Assembly: GCF_900111245.1 (NCBI RefSeq)
Contig: NZ_FOGO01000002.1
Coordinates: 248,001-312,000 of the forward strand
Source: Streptomyces qinglanensis
GTDB taxonomy: Bacteria; Actinomycetota; Actinomycetes; Streptomycetales; Streptomycetaceae
Length of the DNA: 64,000 nucleotides
Reading direction: 5' to 3'
This document shows positions 27,197-35,961 of this stretch, piece by piece (within the stretch, counting starts at the first letter, position 1; each line of letters opens with the position of its first letter). The notes beneath the pieces were generated by a model that searched no databases, was not told the origin of the DNA, and saw only the letters and a program-made list of their open reading frames with translations. The position numbers were made by a program, and so were the translations under genes.

Positions 27197-28715
27197 GCTT
27201 GGGCCGCTCCAGCACCGCCGCGGTGTCCGCCAGCACCTTGGAGCCCAGCTCCCCGTCCACCAGCCGGTGGTCGAAGGAGAGCGCCAGCGTGGTGACGTGC
27301 CGCGGCTTGACCTTGCCCTTGTGCACCCAGGGCTGCTCACGGATCCGGCCGAAGGCCAGAATGGCGGACTCTCCGGGGTTGAGGATCGGTGTGCCGGTGT
27401 CGACGCCGAAGACGCCGACATTGGTGATCGTCACCGTGCCCCCGCTCATCGCCGCCGGGCTGGTCTTCCCCTCGCGTGCGGTACCGACCAGCTCTCCGAG
27501 CGCGGACGCCAGTTCGGGCAGGGTCTTGTCCTGTGCGTCCTTGATGTTGGGAACGATCAGGCCGCGCGGCGTGGCCGCCGCGATCCCCAGGTTGACGTAG
27601 TGCTTGCGCACGATCTCCTGGTGCTCCTCGTCCCAGGACGCGTTGACGTCCGGGTTGCGCCGGATCGCCAGCAGGAACGCCTTGGCGACGAACAGCAGCG
27701 GATTGACCCGGACGCCGGCCAGATCGGGGTCCTGCTTGAGCTGCCCGATCAGCTTCATCGTGCGCGTGACGTCCACCGTGACGAACTCGGTGACGTGCGG
27801 CGCCGTGAACGCGCTGCCGACCATCGCCTGCGCCGTGGCCTTCCGCACCCCCTTCACCGGGACACGGGTCTCGCGGGTGCCGGGAGCAGCGGGCTCCGGT
27901 GCCGCTTCCGCCACCGGTTCCGCCGCCGCAGCCGCGGCGAGGGGCGAGGGCGCGGGAGCCGGAGCCGGTGCCGCGGCCGCGTGCACGTCGTCGCGGGTGA
28001 CGATGCCGTCGGGGCCGGTCGGGGTGACGGTGCTCAGATCGACACCCAGGTCCTTGGCGAGCTTCCGCACCGGGGGCTTGGCGAGCGGCCGCGGTCCGCC
28101 GGGCGCGACCGGGGCCGCGGCCACGCGCCCGTTGCTCGCGGGAGCCGGAGCGGGAGCCGGAGCGGCGGCCCGTTCCGCGGTCGGAGCCGGCGCCGGTGCC
28201 GCCGGTTCCGCCGCCGCGCCGGCGGCGGGCTTGCGCGGGCGGCGCTTGGTCGAGCTGGCGCCGACGCCGTACCCGACCAGCACGGGCTGCCGCCCCTCGG
28301 GCTCGGCCTCCTCGCCGGCGGCCTGCGCGGCCTCTCCCGCGGCCTGCGCCTCGCCCGCGGCCTCGGCAGCCGCCGCGGGCCCGGTCTCCATCGCGGGCTG
28401 GGCGGCGGAGGCGTCCCCGCCGCCGGTGCCGGCGGCAGAGCCCCCGGTGTCGACGGTGATGATCGGCGTACCGACGTCGACCGTCGTGCCCTCGTCGAAC
28501 CGCAGTTCGTGCACCAGCCCGTTGAAGGGGATGGGCAGTTCCACCGCGGCCTTGGCCGTCTCCACCTCGCAGACGACCTGCCCGTCGGTGACGGTGTCAC
28601 CGGGCTGGACGTACCACTTGAGGATCTCCGCCTCGGTGAGCCCCTCGCCCACGTCGGGCATCTTGAACTCGCGGACTCCGGCGGCCGCCTGTCCGGTCTG
28701 TGCGCTGTTGGTCAT
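27177..28715 (-). CDS. bkdC: Branched-chain keto acid dehydrogenase E2 (dihydrolipoamide acyltransferase), cluster 1
   Basis: 512 aa. Lipoyl domain with VETAKAAVELP (lipoylated Lys, near residue 52), long Ala/Pro/Glu linkers, peripheral subunit-binding domain (PPVRKLAKDLGVDLSTV, near residue 220) and catalytic domain with FDHRLVDGELGS close to the C-terminus. It forms the core of the complex and transfers the branched acyl group to CoA. Third gene of the operon, 13 bp after the E1-beta stop; GAGGAG lies 9 nt before ATG 28715. The E3 gene is not in the window. The bkdABC names follow S. avermitilis usage from memory; which paralogue maps to which name is uncertain. Confidence 0.92.
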   Translation of the reverse strand: MTNSAQTGQAAAGVREFKMPDVGEGLTEAEILKWYVQPGDTVTDGQVVCEVETAKAAVELPIPFNGLVHELRFDEGTTVDVGTPIITVDTGGSAAGTGGGDASAAQPAMETGPAAAAEAAGEAQAAGEAAQAAGEEAEPEGRQPVLVGYGVGASSTKRRPRKPAAGAAAEPAAPAPAPTAERAAAPAPAPAPASNGRVAAAPVAPGGPRPLAKPPVRKLAKDLGVDLSTVTPTGPDGIVTRDDVHAAAAPAPAPAPSPLAAAAAAEPVAEAAPEPAAPGTRETRVPVKGVRKATAQAMVGSAFTAPHVTEFVTVDVTRTMKLIGQLKQDPDLAGVRVNPLLFVAKAFLLAIRRNPDVNASWDEEHQEIVRKHYVNLGIAAATPRGLIVPNIKDAQDKTLPELASALGELVGTAREGKTSPAAMSGGTVTITNVGVFGVDTGTPILNPGESAILAFGRIREQPWVHKGKVKPRHVTTLALSFDHRLVDGELGSKVLADTAAVLERPKRLMTWS

Positions 28716-28728
28716 CGTCACGCTCTCC

Positions 28729-29733
28729 TCAGTACGCCAGCGCGCGGTCGACGGCATCGAGCACCCGGTCCAGGTTCGGCAGGTACTCGTCCTCCAGCCG
28801 GGCCGGTGGGTACGGCGCGTGGAAACCGCCCACCCGCAGTACCGGTGCTTCAAGATGGTAGAAGCACCGCTCGGTGATGCGGGCGGCGATCTCCGCTCCG
28901 GTGCCGAGGAAGACCGGGGCCTCGTGGACGAGCACGAGACGCCCCGTCTTCTCGACGGAGCGCTGCACCGTGTCGAAGTCGATGGGCGACATCGAACGCA
29001 GGTCCACGACCTCCAGCGAGTTGCCCTCCTCCTCGGCGGCGGCCGCCGCCTCCAGGCAGACCTTCACCATCGGGCCGTAAGCGGCGACGGTCACCGCACT
29101 GCCCTGACGGGCCACCTGCGCGGAGTGCAGCGGCGCCGGAATGGCGGACGGGTCGACCTCGCCCTTGTCCCAGTAGCGCCGCTTCGGCTCGAAGAAGATC
29201 ACCGGGTCGTCGCTCTCGATGGCCTGCTGCATCATCCAGTAGGCGTCCGAGGCGTTCGAGGGCGAGACGCACTTGAGCCCCGCCACATGCGCGAACAGCG
29301 CTTCCGGCGATTCGCTGTGGTGCTCCACCGCACCGATGCCGCCGCCGTAGGGGATACGGATGACGACCGGCAGCTTGATCTTGCCCAGGGCCCGCGCGTG
29401 CATCTTGGCGAGCTGGGTGACGATCTGGTCGTAGGCGGGGAAGACGAAACCGTCGAACTGGATCTCGACCACGGGACGGTACCCGCGCAGCGCGAGCCCG
29501 ATCGCGGTGCCGACGATGCCGGACTCGGCCAGCGGAGTGTCGATGACCCGGTCCTCGCCGAAGTCCTTCTGGAGCCCGTCGGTGACCCGGAAGACCCCGC
29601 CGAGCTTGCCGACGTCCTCGCCCATGACGAGGACCTTGGGGTCGTTCTCCAGCGCCGTGCGCAGCGAGGAGTTGATCGCCTTGGCGACGGGAAGCTTCTG
29701 GGCGGCCGCGGGGGCCGTGCCGGTGGCAGCCAT
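28729..29733 (-). CDS. bkdB: Branched-chain keto acid dehydrogenase E1-beta, cluster 1
   Basis: 334 aa. Typical transketolase-like E1-beta: VLVMGEDVGKLGGVFRVTDGL, DTPLAESGIVGTAIG, IPYGGGIGAVEHHSESPEA, and C-terminal LGTGAEIAARITERCFYHLEAPVLRV. With E1-alpha it decarboxylates the keto acids of Val, Leu and Ile and reductively acylates the lipoyl group. The ATG shares one base with the stop of E1-alpha (TGATG), so translation is coupled. Second gene of the operon. Confidence 0.94.
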   Translation of the reverse strand: MAATGTAPAAAQKLPVAKAINSSLRTALENDPKVLVMGEDVGKLGGVFRVTDGLQKDFGEDRVIDTPLAESGIVGTAIGLALRGYRPVVEIQFDGFVFPAYDQIVTQLAKMHARALGKIKLPVVIRIPYGGGIGAVEHHSESPEALFAHVAGLKCVSPSNASDAYWMMQQAIESDDPVIFFEPKRRYWDKGEVDPSAIPAPLHSAQVARQGSAVTVAAYGPMVKVCLEAAAAAEEEGNSLEVVDLRSMSPIDFDTVQRSVEKTGRLVLVHEAPVFLGTGAEIAARITERCFYHLEAPVLRVGGFHAPYPPARLEDEYLPNLDRVLDAVDRALAY

Positions 29734-31181
29734 CAGCGGCCCTCCTGGGAATCCGAGTCGGCGAACGAGGCGAGATACGAGGCGAACTGGGCGCGCTCCT
29801 CGTCGACCAGCGCATGTCCGTCCGCGTAGGCGTTCTCGAAGATCGCCATGGTGTCGGGGTCGGGCATGGTGCGGATCGCCTCCCGCACATGCCGCCCCAT
29901 GGCCTCGCTCTCCTCCTCCACACCGGCGAAGAAGGCGTCGTCGGCCAGGCCCGCGCTCTCCAGGTAGACCCGCAGCCGCTGGATCGGGTCCTTGGCCTCC
30001 CACGCGGTGCGCTCCTCGTCGGAACGGTAGCGCGTGGGGTCGTCGGACGTGGTGTGGGCGCCCATCCGGTAGGTGAACGCCTCGATCAGCATCGGGCCCT
30101 CACCCGTGCGGGCGCGTTCCACGGCGGCCTTGGTCACCGCGAGGCAGGCCAGCACGTCGTTGCCGTCCACCCGCACCCCGGGGAAGCCGAAGCCCTGGGC
30201 CCGCTGGTAGATCGGCACCCGCGACTGGCGCTCGGTGGGCTCCGAGATCGCCCACTGGTTGTTCTGACAGAAGAAGACCACCGGCGCGTTGTAGACCGCG
30301 GAGAACGTGAACGCCTCGGCGACGTCGCCCTGGCTGGAGGCGCCGTCACCGAAGTAGGCGATCACCGCCGAGTCGGCGCCGTCCTTGGCCACACCCATCG
30401 CGTACCCGGTCGCGTGCAGCACCTGGGAGCCGATGACGATCGTGTAGAGGTGGAAGTTGTTGGTGTTCGGGTCCCAGCCGCCGTTGTTCACCCCGCGGAA
30501 CATGCCCAGCAGCATCGTCGGATCCACGTCGCGGCACCAGGCGACACCGTGCTCACGGTAGGTGGGGAAGACGTAGTCGTCCGGGCGCAGCGCGCGGCCG
30601 GAGCCGATCTGCGCGGCCTCCTGGCCCAGCAGCGAGGCCCACAGTCCCAGCTCGCCCTGCCGCTGCAGCGCCGTGGCCTCGGCGTCGAACCGCCGGGTCA
30701 GCACCATGTCGCGGTAGAGGCCCTGGATCTCCTCGGCACTCAGATCGACGTCGTAGTCCGGATGGGTGACCCGCTCGCCCTCGGGAGTCAGGAGCTGGAC
30801 CAGTTCGGGCTCCGGCTGCCCGGGGGCGTCGCCGGACACCCGGGTGCGGGCCTTCGCCGGGGCCTTGGCCTCGGCGGGGGCCTTCGCGGGGGCCTTGGCC
30901 TTGGCAGAGCCCTTCGCGGCGCTCTTGGCGGGGGCCTTCCGGGTGGTCTTCCCAGCGCTCTTGGTGCTGCCGGTGCTCTTGGCGGGCGGCTTGCGGGACG
31001 TCTTCGCCGCCGCCTTGCGGGGCGTGCCCGAAGCGGTCGCGCCCTCGGGGACCTCGGCCGTCCCGTTCCCGGCGGCCTTGCCGTTCCCGGCGGACCTGCC
31101 GGTGGCGGCCTGGGTGGCGCGCTTTCCTCCGGTGCCGCTGCGGCGCGCGTCGCTCCGCGCGGCAGTGCTCTCCACGGTCAC
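29733..31181 (-). CDS. bkdA: Branched-chain keto acid dehydrogenase E1-alpha, cluster 1, with a Lys/Ala-rich N-terminal extension
   Basis: 482 aa. The catalytic part (from about residue 115) has the TPP motif GDGASSQGD...FCQNNQWA and the family sequence FPTYREHGVAWCRDVD. GTG 31181 is the start because GGAGGAG lies 6 nt upstream. The first ~115 residues are made of Ala/Lys/Pro-rich repeats such as PAKAPAEAKAPAK and SAAKGSAKAK, resembling the tails of bacterial histone-H1-like proteins. Cluster 2 E1-alpha lacks this. The domain may bind nucleic acid or polyphosphate, or act as a tether; that is speculation. First gene of the operon, divergent from the response regulator. Confidence 0.92.
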   Translation of the reverse strand: MTVESTAARSDARRSGTGGKRATQAATGRSAGNGKAAGNGTAEVPEGATASGTPRKAAAKTSRKPPAKSTGSTKSAGKTTRKAPAKSAAKGSAKAKAPAKAPAEAKAPAKARTRVSGDAPGQPEPELVQLLTPEGERVTHPDYDVDLSAEEIQGLYRDMVLTRRFDAEATALQRQGELGLWASLLGQEAAQIGSGRALRPDDYVFPTYREHGVAWCRDVDPTMLLGMFRGVNNGGWDPNTNNFHLYTIVIGSQVLHATGYAMGVAKDGADSAVIAYFGDGASSQGDVAEAFTFSAVYNAPVVFFCQNNQWAISEPTERQSRVPIYQRAQGFGFPGVRVDGNDVLACLAVTKAAVERARTGEGPMLIEAFTYRMGAHTTSDDPTRYRSDEERTAWEAKDPIQRLRVYLESAGLADDAFFAGVEEESEAMGRHVREAIRTMPDPDTMAIFENAYADGHALVDEERAQFASYLASFADSDSQEGR

Positions 31182-31576
31182 GTGTGCTCCTCCGTCTGTC
31201 CGGCCGCCGGGATTGCCGGTGACCTGGGGCTCCCCCACCCACTGGCGGGGGGAGGCTCGCCCGGTCCCGTGCGGCGCACGGGGTGGGAGCGTCGCGGTCG
31301 GCACCGGGCGGTGACTGCTGTCCCGGTCGCGGCCACGCTGTCCCGACCCCGGCCGGGACACCCCAGCCATGGCTGGCATCTCCATAGACGCACGAGGCGG
31401 CCCTGACCTGCAACTTTGCTCGGATATCCAAGTAAGAACGAGGAACCCCGAGCAATTGTGCGAAGAATCGGGACATCACTGGTCACGGCTTCGCGAGCCG
31501 CGGACCTCCGCACGGTAACCCGGGGTATGGGAGCCCGGGAAGAGTGGAGAGCCGATCAATATGTGAGACTGAGAAA
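31182..31576. promoter_or_regulatory. Divergent promoter region: BCKDH operon 1 and response regulator
   Basis: 395 bp without a gene. Contains a hairpin-forming element in the E1-alpha leader (CTCCCCC...GGGGGAG, about 31230-31254), a family of hairpin repeats common in Streptomyces intergenic DNA, and an AT-richer segment 31411-31460 with an 8-bp inverted repeat. No unambiguous -35/-10 pair was found. Confidence 0.55.
31416..31455. promoter_or_regulatory. Inverted repeat TTGCTCGG-N24-CCGAGCAA, candidate operator
   Basis: Perfect 8-bp inverted arms at 31416-31423 and 31448-31455, 32 bp centre to centre (about three helical turns), in the AT-rich part of the divergent region. It could bind a dimer or tetramer such as an Lrp-type regulator or the adjacent response regulator. 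Confidence 0.45.
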
Positions 31577-32242
31577 ATGCCCGAAAGTGGACGAACACGG
31601 GTATACCTGGTCGACGATCATGAGATCGTCCGCCGAGGCGTGCGCGACATGCTCACGGCCGATCCCGGCCTCGAGATCGCCGGAGAGGCCGGTACAGCGG
31701 CCGACGCGATCACCGGGATCGCCGCCGCCCGGCCCGACGTGGCCATCCTCGACGTACGGCTCCCGGACGGCAGCGGCATCGAGGTCTGCCGCGAGGTGCG
31801 CTCCCGCGACGAGAGCGTGCGCTGCCTGATGCTCACCTCCTACGCCGACGACGAAGCACTGCTCGCCTCCGTGGTGGCCGGCGCCTCCGGCTACGTACTG
31901 AAAGGGCTGACCGGCGGCGAACTGGTACACGCCGTGCACCAGGTCGCGGCAGGCGACTCGCTGCTCGACCCGGCCGACACCCGGCGAGTCCTGGACCGGC
32001 TGCGCGACCGGGGCACCGACAGCGCCCGGGACGAGCGGCTGGGCGCACTCTCCGCCCAGGAGCGCACGATCCTGGGCCTGATCGGGGAGGGGCTGACCAA
32101 CCGGGCCATCGGGGAACGGCTCCACCTCGCCGAGAAGACGGTGAAGAACTATGTCTCCGGGCTGCTGGGGAAATTGGGCATGGAGCGGCGGTCTCAGGCC
32201 GCCGCGTACATTGCGCGGATCCGCGCGGCCCACGATGACTGA
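31577..32242 (+). CDS. NarL/LuxR-family response regulator, no adjacent kinase
   Basis: 221 aa. Receiver domain with acidic pair Asp13/Asp14, phospho-acceptor in VAILDVRLPDGSG (Asp59), MLTSYADD and VLKGLTG; C-terminal LuxR HTH (LSAQERTILGLIGEGLTNRAIGERLHLAEKTVKNYVSGLLGKLGM). No histidine kinase is encoded nearby, so it is orphan-like. It has DevR/DosR-type features (KTVKNYVS). Homologues at this locus in streptomycetes were, as I recall, reported as orphan response regulators influencing antibiotic production. Start 31577 is chosen by homology of the N-terminus; a GTG at 31544 is an alternative. Divergent from the BCKDH operon. Confidence 0.9.
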   Translation: MPESGRTRVYLVDDHEIVRRGVRDMLTADPGLEIAGEAGTAADAITGIAAARPDVAILDVRLPDGSGIEVCREVRSRDESVRCLMLTSYADDEALLASVVAGASGYVLKGLTGGELVHAVHQVAAGDSLLDPADTRRVLDRLRDRGTDSARDERLGALSAQERTILGLIGEGLTNRAIGERLHLAEKTVKNYVSGLLGKLGMERRSQAAAYIARIRAAHDD

Positions 32243-32780
32243 GCCGCGCCCCCTTGCGGGGGTGCCGTCTCCTTTTGCTGGGTGCCCCCGTCCGTTGTTC
32301 GCCTCGGTGCGGCGCCGTTGTCGGGGGCTTCGCCCCCGAGCCCCCGTTGTCCTCGCCGGACGGGCGTTGGGGCGGCTCCGCCCCCCAACAGCCCCCCGCT
32401 AGTGGGCTCCGCCCCCTAGGACCCCCAGCCGCACCCACGCAAACCCTTACGGACCTTGCTCCGGGCCTTTCCTTCGGTCCGTCCGGTGCGGGAAGAGTCC
32501 TGATGCCGTCCCTCACAGCACAAGAGCGCTCCCGCAGCCGAAAGGCCCCCGGCGGTTGCCGGATACGGGAGGGGGAGGGAGAAGTGTTGGTGCCTGGGGG
32601 TTTCTAAGGGGGCGGAGCCCCCTTAGCGGGGGGCCGTTGGGGGGCAGCGCCCCCCCGACACGACCGCTCGGCGGCAGCCGAAAACGCCAGGGGCGTGCCC
32701 CCACGAAGCCAGGCCACCCGCGGAGGGGAACGGACCCCGCGAAGACGCCCCCCGCGAAGGGAGTCGCGAAGGGAGTCGTG
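32243..32780. other. Large intergenic region full of GC hairpin repeats
   Basis: 538 bp between a plus-strand response regulator and a minus-strand phosphotransferase. No convincing gene. At least three perfect hairpins: TCGGGGGCTTCGCCCCCGA (32321-32339), the 24-bp GTTGGGGCGG...CCGCCCCCCAAC (32366-32389) and CTAAGGGGGC...GCCCCCTTAG (32604-32626), plus a related one near 32636-32662. These palindromes look like the repeated GGGGCGGAGCCCC-type elements of Streptomyces intergenic DNA and probably terminate both transcripts. Confidence 0.7.
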
Positions 32781-33812
32781 TCAGTCGCAGAATGCGGTTT
32801 GTACGGCTGGGTAGTGGCGGGTCCACCACACGACCAGCGCGGCCGCCGCCGGAAACTGCGGATCGGTCCGCACATCGCACAACTGGTAGCGCCAGCGCAG
32901 CATCCAGAAGTCGTTGAGCCGCTCCCACCACACCCGGTGCACGGCGGCGGCCAACTCCGCGCGGGAGGCCCCCGCGGCCCCCCGGTAGGCGCGGGCGAAG
33001 GCGCGCACCTTCCGCAGGTCGAGGGTGCCGCCGGGGCGCAGGAAGAAGATGGCCGCCCCGCGGACTGCCTCCTCGGCCCGCGGGTGCACCCCCAGCCGGT
33101 CCCAGTCCAGGATCGCCACCGGGCGGGGAGTGCGGCCCGGGGGCGCATAGAGCAGGTTGAGCGGATGGAAGTCCCCGTGCACCCAGCCGGTGAACCGGTC
33201 CGGGACGGCGCCGGGCCGCGCATCCGCGTGCTGGCGCAGAAGCTCGCGGCGCTCGGTGAGCCGGTGCTCGGCCAGCTCGTCGAAACTGTCCCGGTTGCGG
33301 CGGCTGCGGACGCGTTCCAGCAGTGCGCCGATCATGTCGTACGTCGCGGCCGGGTCGGCGCTCTCATGGCCGGTGCTCGGCGCCTCCGGCAGCGCCCGGG
33401 CCAGCCGGACGTGGACCCGCCCCAGCAGGGCGCCGAGCTGCCGGGACTGCCCCGCGGTCAGTTCGCTGCCGTGCCGGTGGGTGCCCTCGATCCACGGATG
33501 CAGTGCGAAGCAGCGCCCCTCGGCGACGGTGGCGGTCCCGCCGCCGGAGCCCGGCACCACCGGTACGACCGGCAGCCCCAGCTCGCCCAGCCGGTCCGTG
33601 GCACGGTGCTGGCGCTCGATCCGGCCGAGCGAGCCCGGTCCGTCGAGATGGTGCTTGAGGAAGTAGCCGCCGCGGGTCGTCGTCAGGCGGTAGCCCCGGT
33701 TGAGCAGTCCGTGCGAGACCGGTGTGCACGAAAGGGGCTCCCCGACACCGTCGTACTGCCGCAGCAGAGAGTGGAGCGTGCCCTCCGTGAGGGCGGGGGA
33801 AGACGGCTGCAC
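32781..33812 (-). CDS. Aminoglycoside phosphotransferase-like kinase
   Basis: 343 aa. Kinase-like fold with VHGDFHPLNLLY (catalytic Asp and Asn) and VAILDWDRLGVHP (Mg-binding Asp). The N-lobe has a GLLNRGYRL loop and YFLKHHL. This family includes choline, fructosamine and homoserine kinases and rare antibiotic-modifying enzymes; the substrate is not predictable here. GTG 33812 is chosen because a TACGAT box (33819-33824, minus strand) lies 6 nt upstream, the leaderless pattern. Separate from the truncated relative at 20.1 kb. Downstream neighbour of the Ser/Thr kinase on the same strand, 138 bp apart. Confidence 0.85.
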   Translation of the reverse strand: MQPSSPALTEGTLHSLLRQYDGVGEPLSCTPVSHGLLNRGYRLTTTRGGYFLKHHLDGPGSLGRIERQHRATDRLGELGLPVVPVVPGSGGGTATVAEGRCFALHPWIEGTHRHGSELTAGQSRQLGALLGRVHVRLARALPEAPSTGHESADPAATYDMIGALLERVRSRRNRDSFDELAEHRLTERRELLRQHADARPGAVPDRFTGWVHGDFHPLNLLYAPPGRTPRPVAILDWDRLGVHPRAEEAVRGAAIFFLRPGGTLDLRKVRAFARAYRGAAGASRAELAAAVHRVWWERLNDFWMLRWRYQLCDVRTDPQFPAAAALVVWWTRHYPAVQTAFCD

Positions 33813-33949
33813 GGCCGCATCGTAGGGCCACTCGGGGGCCGCGCGCCGCCTCGTCAACCCGCGGTGGACGAACCGTCAAACGAGTGCTGACCAGCGGGAG
33901 GGCCGCGCCCCGGCTCGGGACCCGGGCCTCCCGCTCGGTTCCGCCGGCC

Positions 33950-35569
33950 CTACTGCTCGGCCCCGCTGTCGGTACCGGTGTCGCCGGCGCCGGCGCTGCC
34001 GCCGTCGTTGGCCCCGCCACCGCCGTCCGCGTCCCCGGTGGGCGGCGACTGGCTCTTGGTCGGATTGCCGCCGCTGCCGCCGTTACCGGAACCGCCGCCG
34101 TTGCCGCTGTCCGTCTGGCTCGGGTCACCGGTCTCGGAAGGCTGCGACTCGCTCGGCTGCGTGTTGCTCGGGTACGACTCGGAGGGCCGGTCGGTCGGGG
34201 TCCAGTCGCCGTTGCCCTCGTTGGTGCCCGGCTGCTCCTCCTCGGTCTCCGTCGGAGTGGACGAGGGCTTCTTGGAGGGCTTGTCGGTCTCCGACTGGGA
34301 CGTGCTCGGGTTCGGCTTGTCCTGCTTGTTGTCCTTGGCGTCGTCCCCGTTGAGGGCGAAGAAGATCCCGCCCGCTATGGCGATCACCGCGAGGAAGGCG
34401 ACCAGCGCGTACCGGACGCCCTTGCCGCCCCCTCCGCCCCGGCCACCGCGCCGGGGCCCGCCGTCGAAGCCGCCGTCGTCCTCCCGGTTGCCCGCCAGCA
34501 GCGGAGCACCCATCTGGGAGGTGTCGGAGTGCGAGGGGTACGGCCGGGTGCCCGCTCCCGCAGCGCCCATCACCTGGGTGGCGGCCCCCTGGTTCGCCGT
34601 CGGACCGGTGTTCCACAGTCCGCCGGTGTGGCTGCCCTGCTCGTTCAGCATCTGCAGCGCGTACTGCGTCAGCCCGCGCATCTCCTCGGCGGACTGGAAT
34701 CGGTCGTCCGGCTCCTTGGCCAGCGCCCGCATCACCAGGCCGTCCAGCTCCGGCGGGACGCTGTCCGAGACCTGCGAGGGCAGCACCGGATCGTCCTGGA
34801 CGTGCTGGTAGACCACCGACAGCGGGGTCTCTCCGGTGAACGGAGGCCGCCGGGTCAGCAACTCGTACAGCAGGCAGCCGGTGGCGTAGAGGTCGGAACG
34901 GGTGTCGACGGTCTTGCCGAGCGCCTGCTCGGGGGAGAGGTACTGCGGGGTGCCCATCACCATGCCGGTCTGGGTCATGGTGTTGGAGGCGCCGTGCAGG
35001 GCACGGGCGATGCCGAAGTCCATCACCTTGACCGCGCCGCCCCGCGTGATGATCACGTTCGCGGGCTTGATGTCGCGGTGCACGATCCCGTGCTGGTGGC
35101 TGTAGGCCAGCGCCTCCAGCACCCCCGAGACGATGATCAGCGCCTGGTCCGGCGGCGGCGCGTCGGCGTTCAGCAGCAGATCGCGGATGGTGCTGCCCTC
35201 GACCAGCTCCATCACGATGTACGGGGTGATGTTGCCGCCGATCAGCTCCTCGCCGGAGTCGTAGACGGCGACGACCGAGTGGTGGTTGAGGCCCGCGACC
35301 GACTGGGCCTCGCGCGTGAAGCGGGCCTTGGAGACGGGGTCCTCGGCGAGGTCGGAGCGCAGCAGCTTGACCGCGACCGTGCGGCCGAGCCGCACGTCCT
35401 CGGCGCCGAACACCTCGGCCATGCCGCCGCGGCCGAGGCGGTGCGTCAGGCGGTACCTGCCGTCACCCACCAGACCGTTGTTGCCCCACAACTCCGGCGA
35501 ATCGGGCAGGGAGCCGCCGCCCGTCGCGTCGGGGTCCGAAGGGCCCCCAGCGGCTTGCGTCTGTGCCAT
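33950..35569 (-). CDS. Transmembrane Ser/Thr protein kinase (no PASTA domain)
   Basis: 539 aa. Kinase domain about residues 38-300: glycine-rich loop LGRGGMAEVF, AVKLLRSD (Lys), VHRDIKPANVI, DFGIARA, MGTPQYLSPEQALG activation segment. A single transmembrane helix (about residues 390-410, GVRYALVAFLAVIAIAGGIFF) is followed by a long extracytoplasmic Ser/Thr/Pro/Glu/Gly tail with no recognisable ligand domain. Hanks-type kinase signalling growth, envelope or secondary metabolism. Ribosome binding site GAGGAC 2-3 nt upstream of ATG 35569. Divergent from a second kinase; the pair shares the intergenic promoter region. Confidence 0.93.
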   Translation of the reverse strand: MAQTQAAGGPSDPDATGGGSLPDSPELWGNNGLVGDGRYRLTHRLGRGGMAEVFGAEDVRLGRTVAVKLLRSDLAEDPVSKARFTREAQSVAGLNHHSVVAVYDSGEELIGGNITPYIVMELVEGSTIRDLLLNADAPPPDQALIIVSGVLEALAYSHQHGIVHRDIKPANVIITRGGAVKVMDFGIARALHGASNTMTQTGMVMGTPQYLSPEQALGKTVDTRSDLYATGCLLYELLTRRPPFTGETPLSVVYQHVQDDPVLPSQVSDSVPPELDGLVMRALAKEPDDRFQSAEEMRGLTQYALQMLNEQGSHTGGLWNTGPTANQGAATQVMGAAGAGTRPYPSHSDTSQMGAPLLAGNREDDGGFDGGPRRGGRGGGGGKGVRYALVAFLAVIAIAGGIFFALNGDDAKDNKQDKPNPSTSQSETDKPSKKPSSTPTETEEEQPGTNEGNGDWTPTDRPSESYPSNTQPSESQPSETGDPSQTDSGNGGGSGNGGSGGNPTKSQSPPTGDADGGGGANDGGSAGAGDTGTDSGAEQ

Positions 35570-35961
35570 GAGTCCTCGCCGTAGATTGGAATCCGCGGAC
35601 TTTCACGCGGTGGACACTCCCCCCGAGGAGGCTACAGGCACGCGGGGGGTGCAATGGGTGGGACGGAGTACCGAAGCCAACGAGCGGTCATCCAACAAGC
35701 TCGGAAGCGCCCCCGCAAGTCGGTCTCGGAATCACCTCGGACCGCCCCGCACACACCCTGTCCGCGCCTGCTGAGAGGCACCCTCTAGGCTCGTGGAACC
35801 GTTCGGGGCGGCGCTCGCGAAGGGCTTATGCGCATTCGGTCACGGAACGGGCAACCAACTTGACGTGACCGAACCCCCGGGCAAACTTGGGCCAGTATCA
35901 GGGTCAAGGATCACTCAACGTACCTGCACGGGGGCAGCGCCGCCGAGGGGGAAGCAGTCAG
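35570..35961. promoter_or_regulatory. Divergent promoter region of the two Ser/Thr kinases
   Basis: 392 bp without a gene. A TTGACG (35860-35865) is followed 17-18 nt later by an A/T-poor AACTTGG, a possible promoter for the plus-strand kinase. No convincing promoter was identified for the minus-strand gene. Confidence 0.4.

Noticed and set aside
31468-31490. DevR/DosR-type box before the response regulator
   Set aside because: GGGACATCACTGGTCAC shows only a half-palindrome match, not enough for a known box.
33813-33857. Longer phosphotransferase start at TTG 33857
   Set aside because: TTG without a ribosome binding site; GTG 33812 has a -10 box 6 nt upstream.
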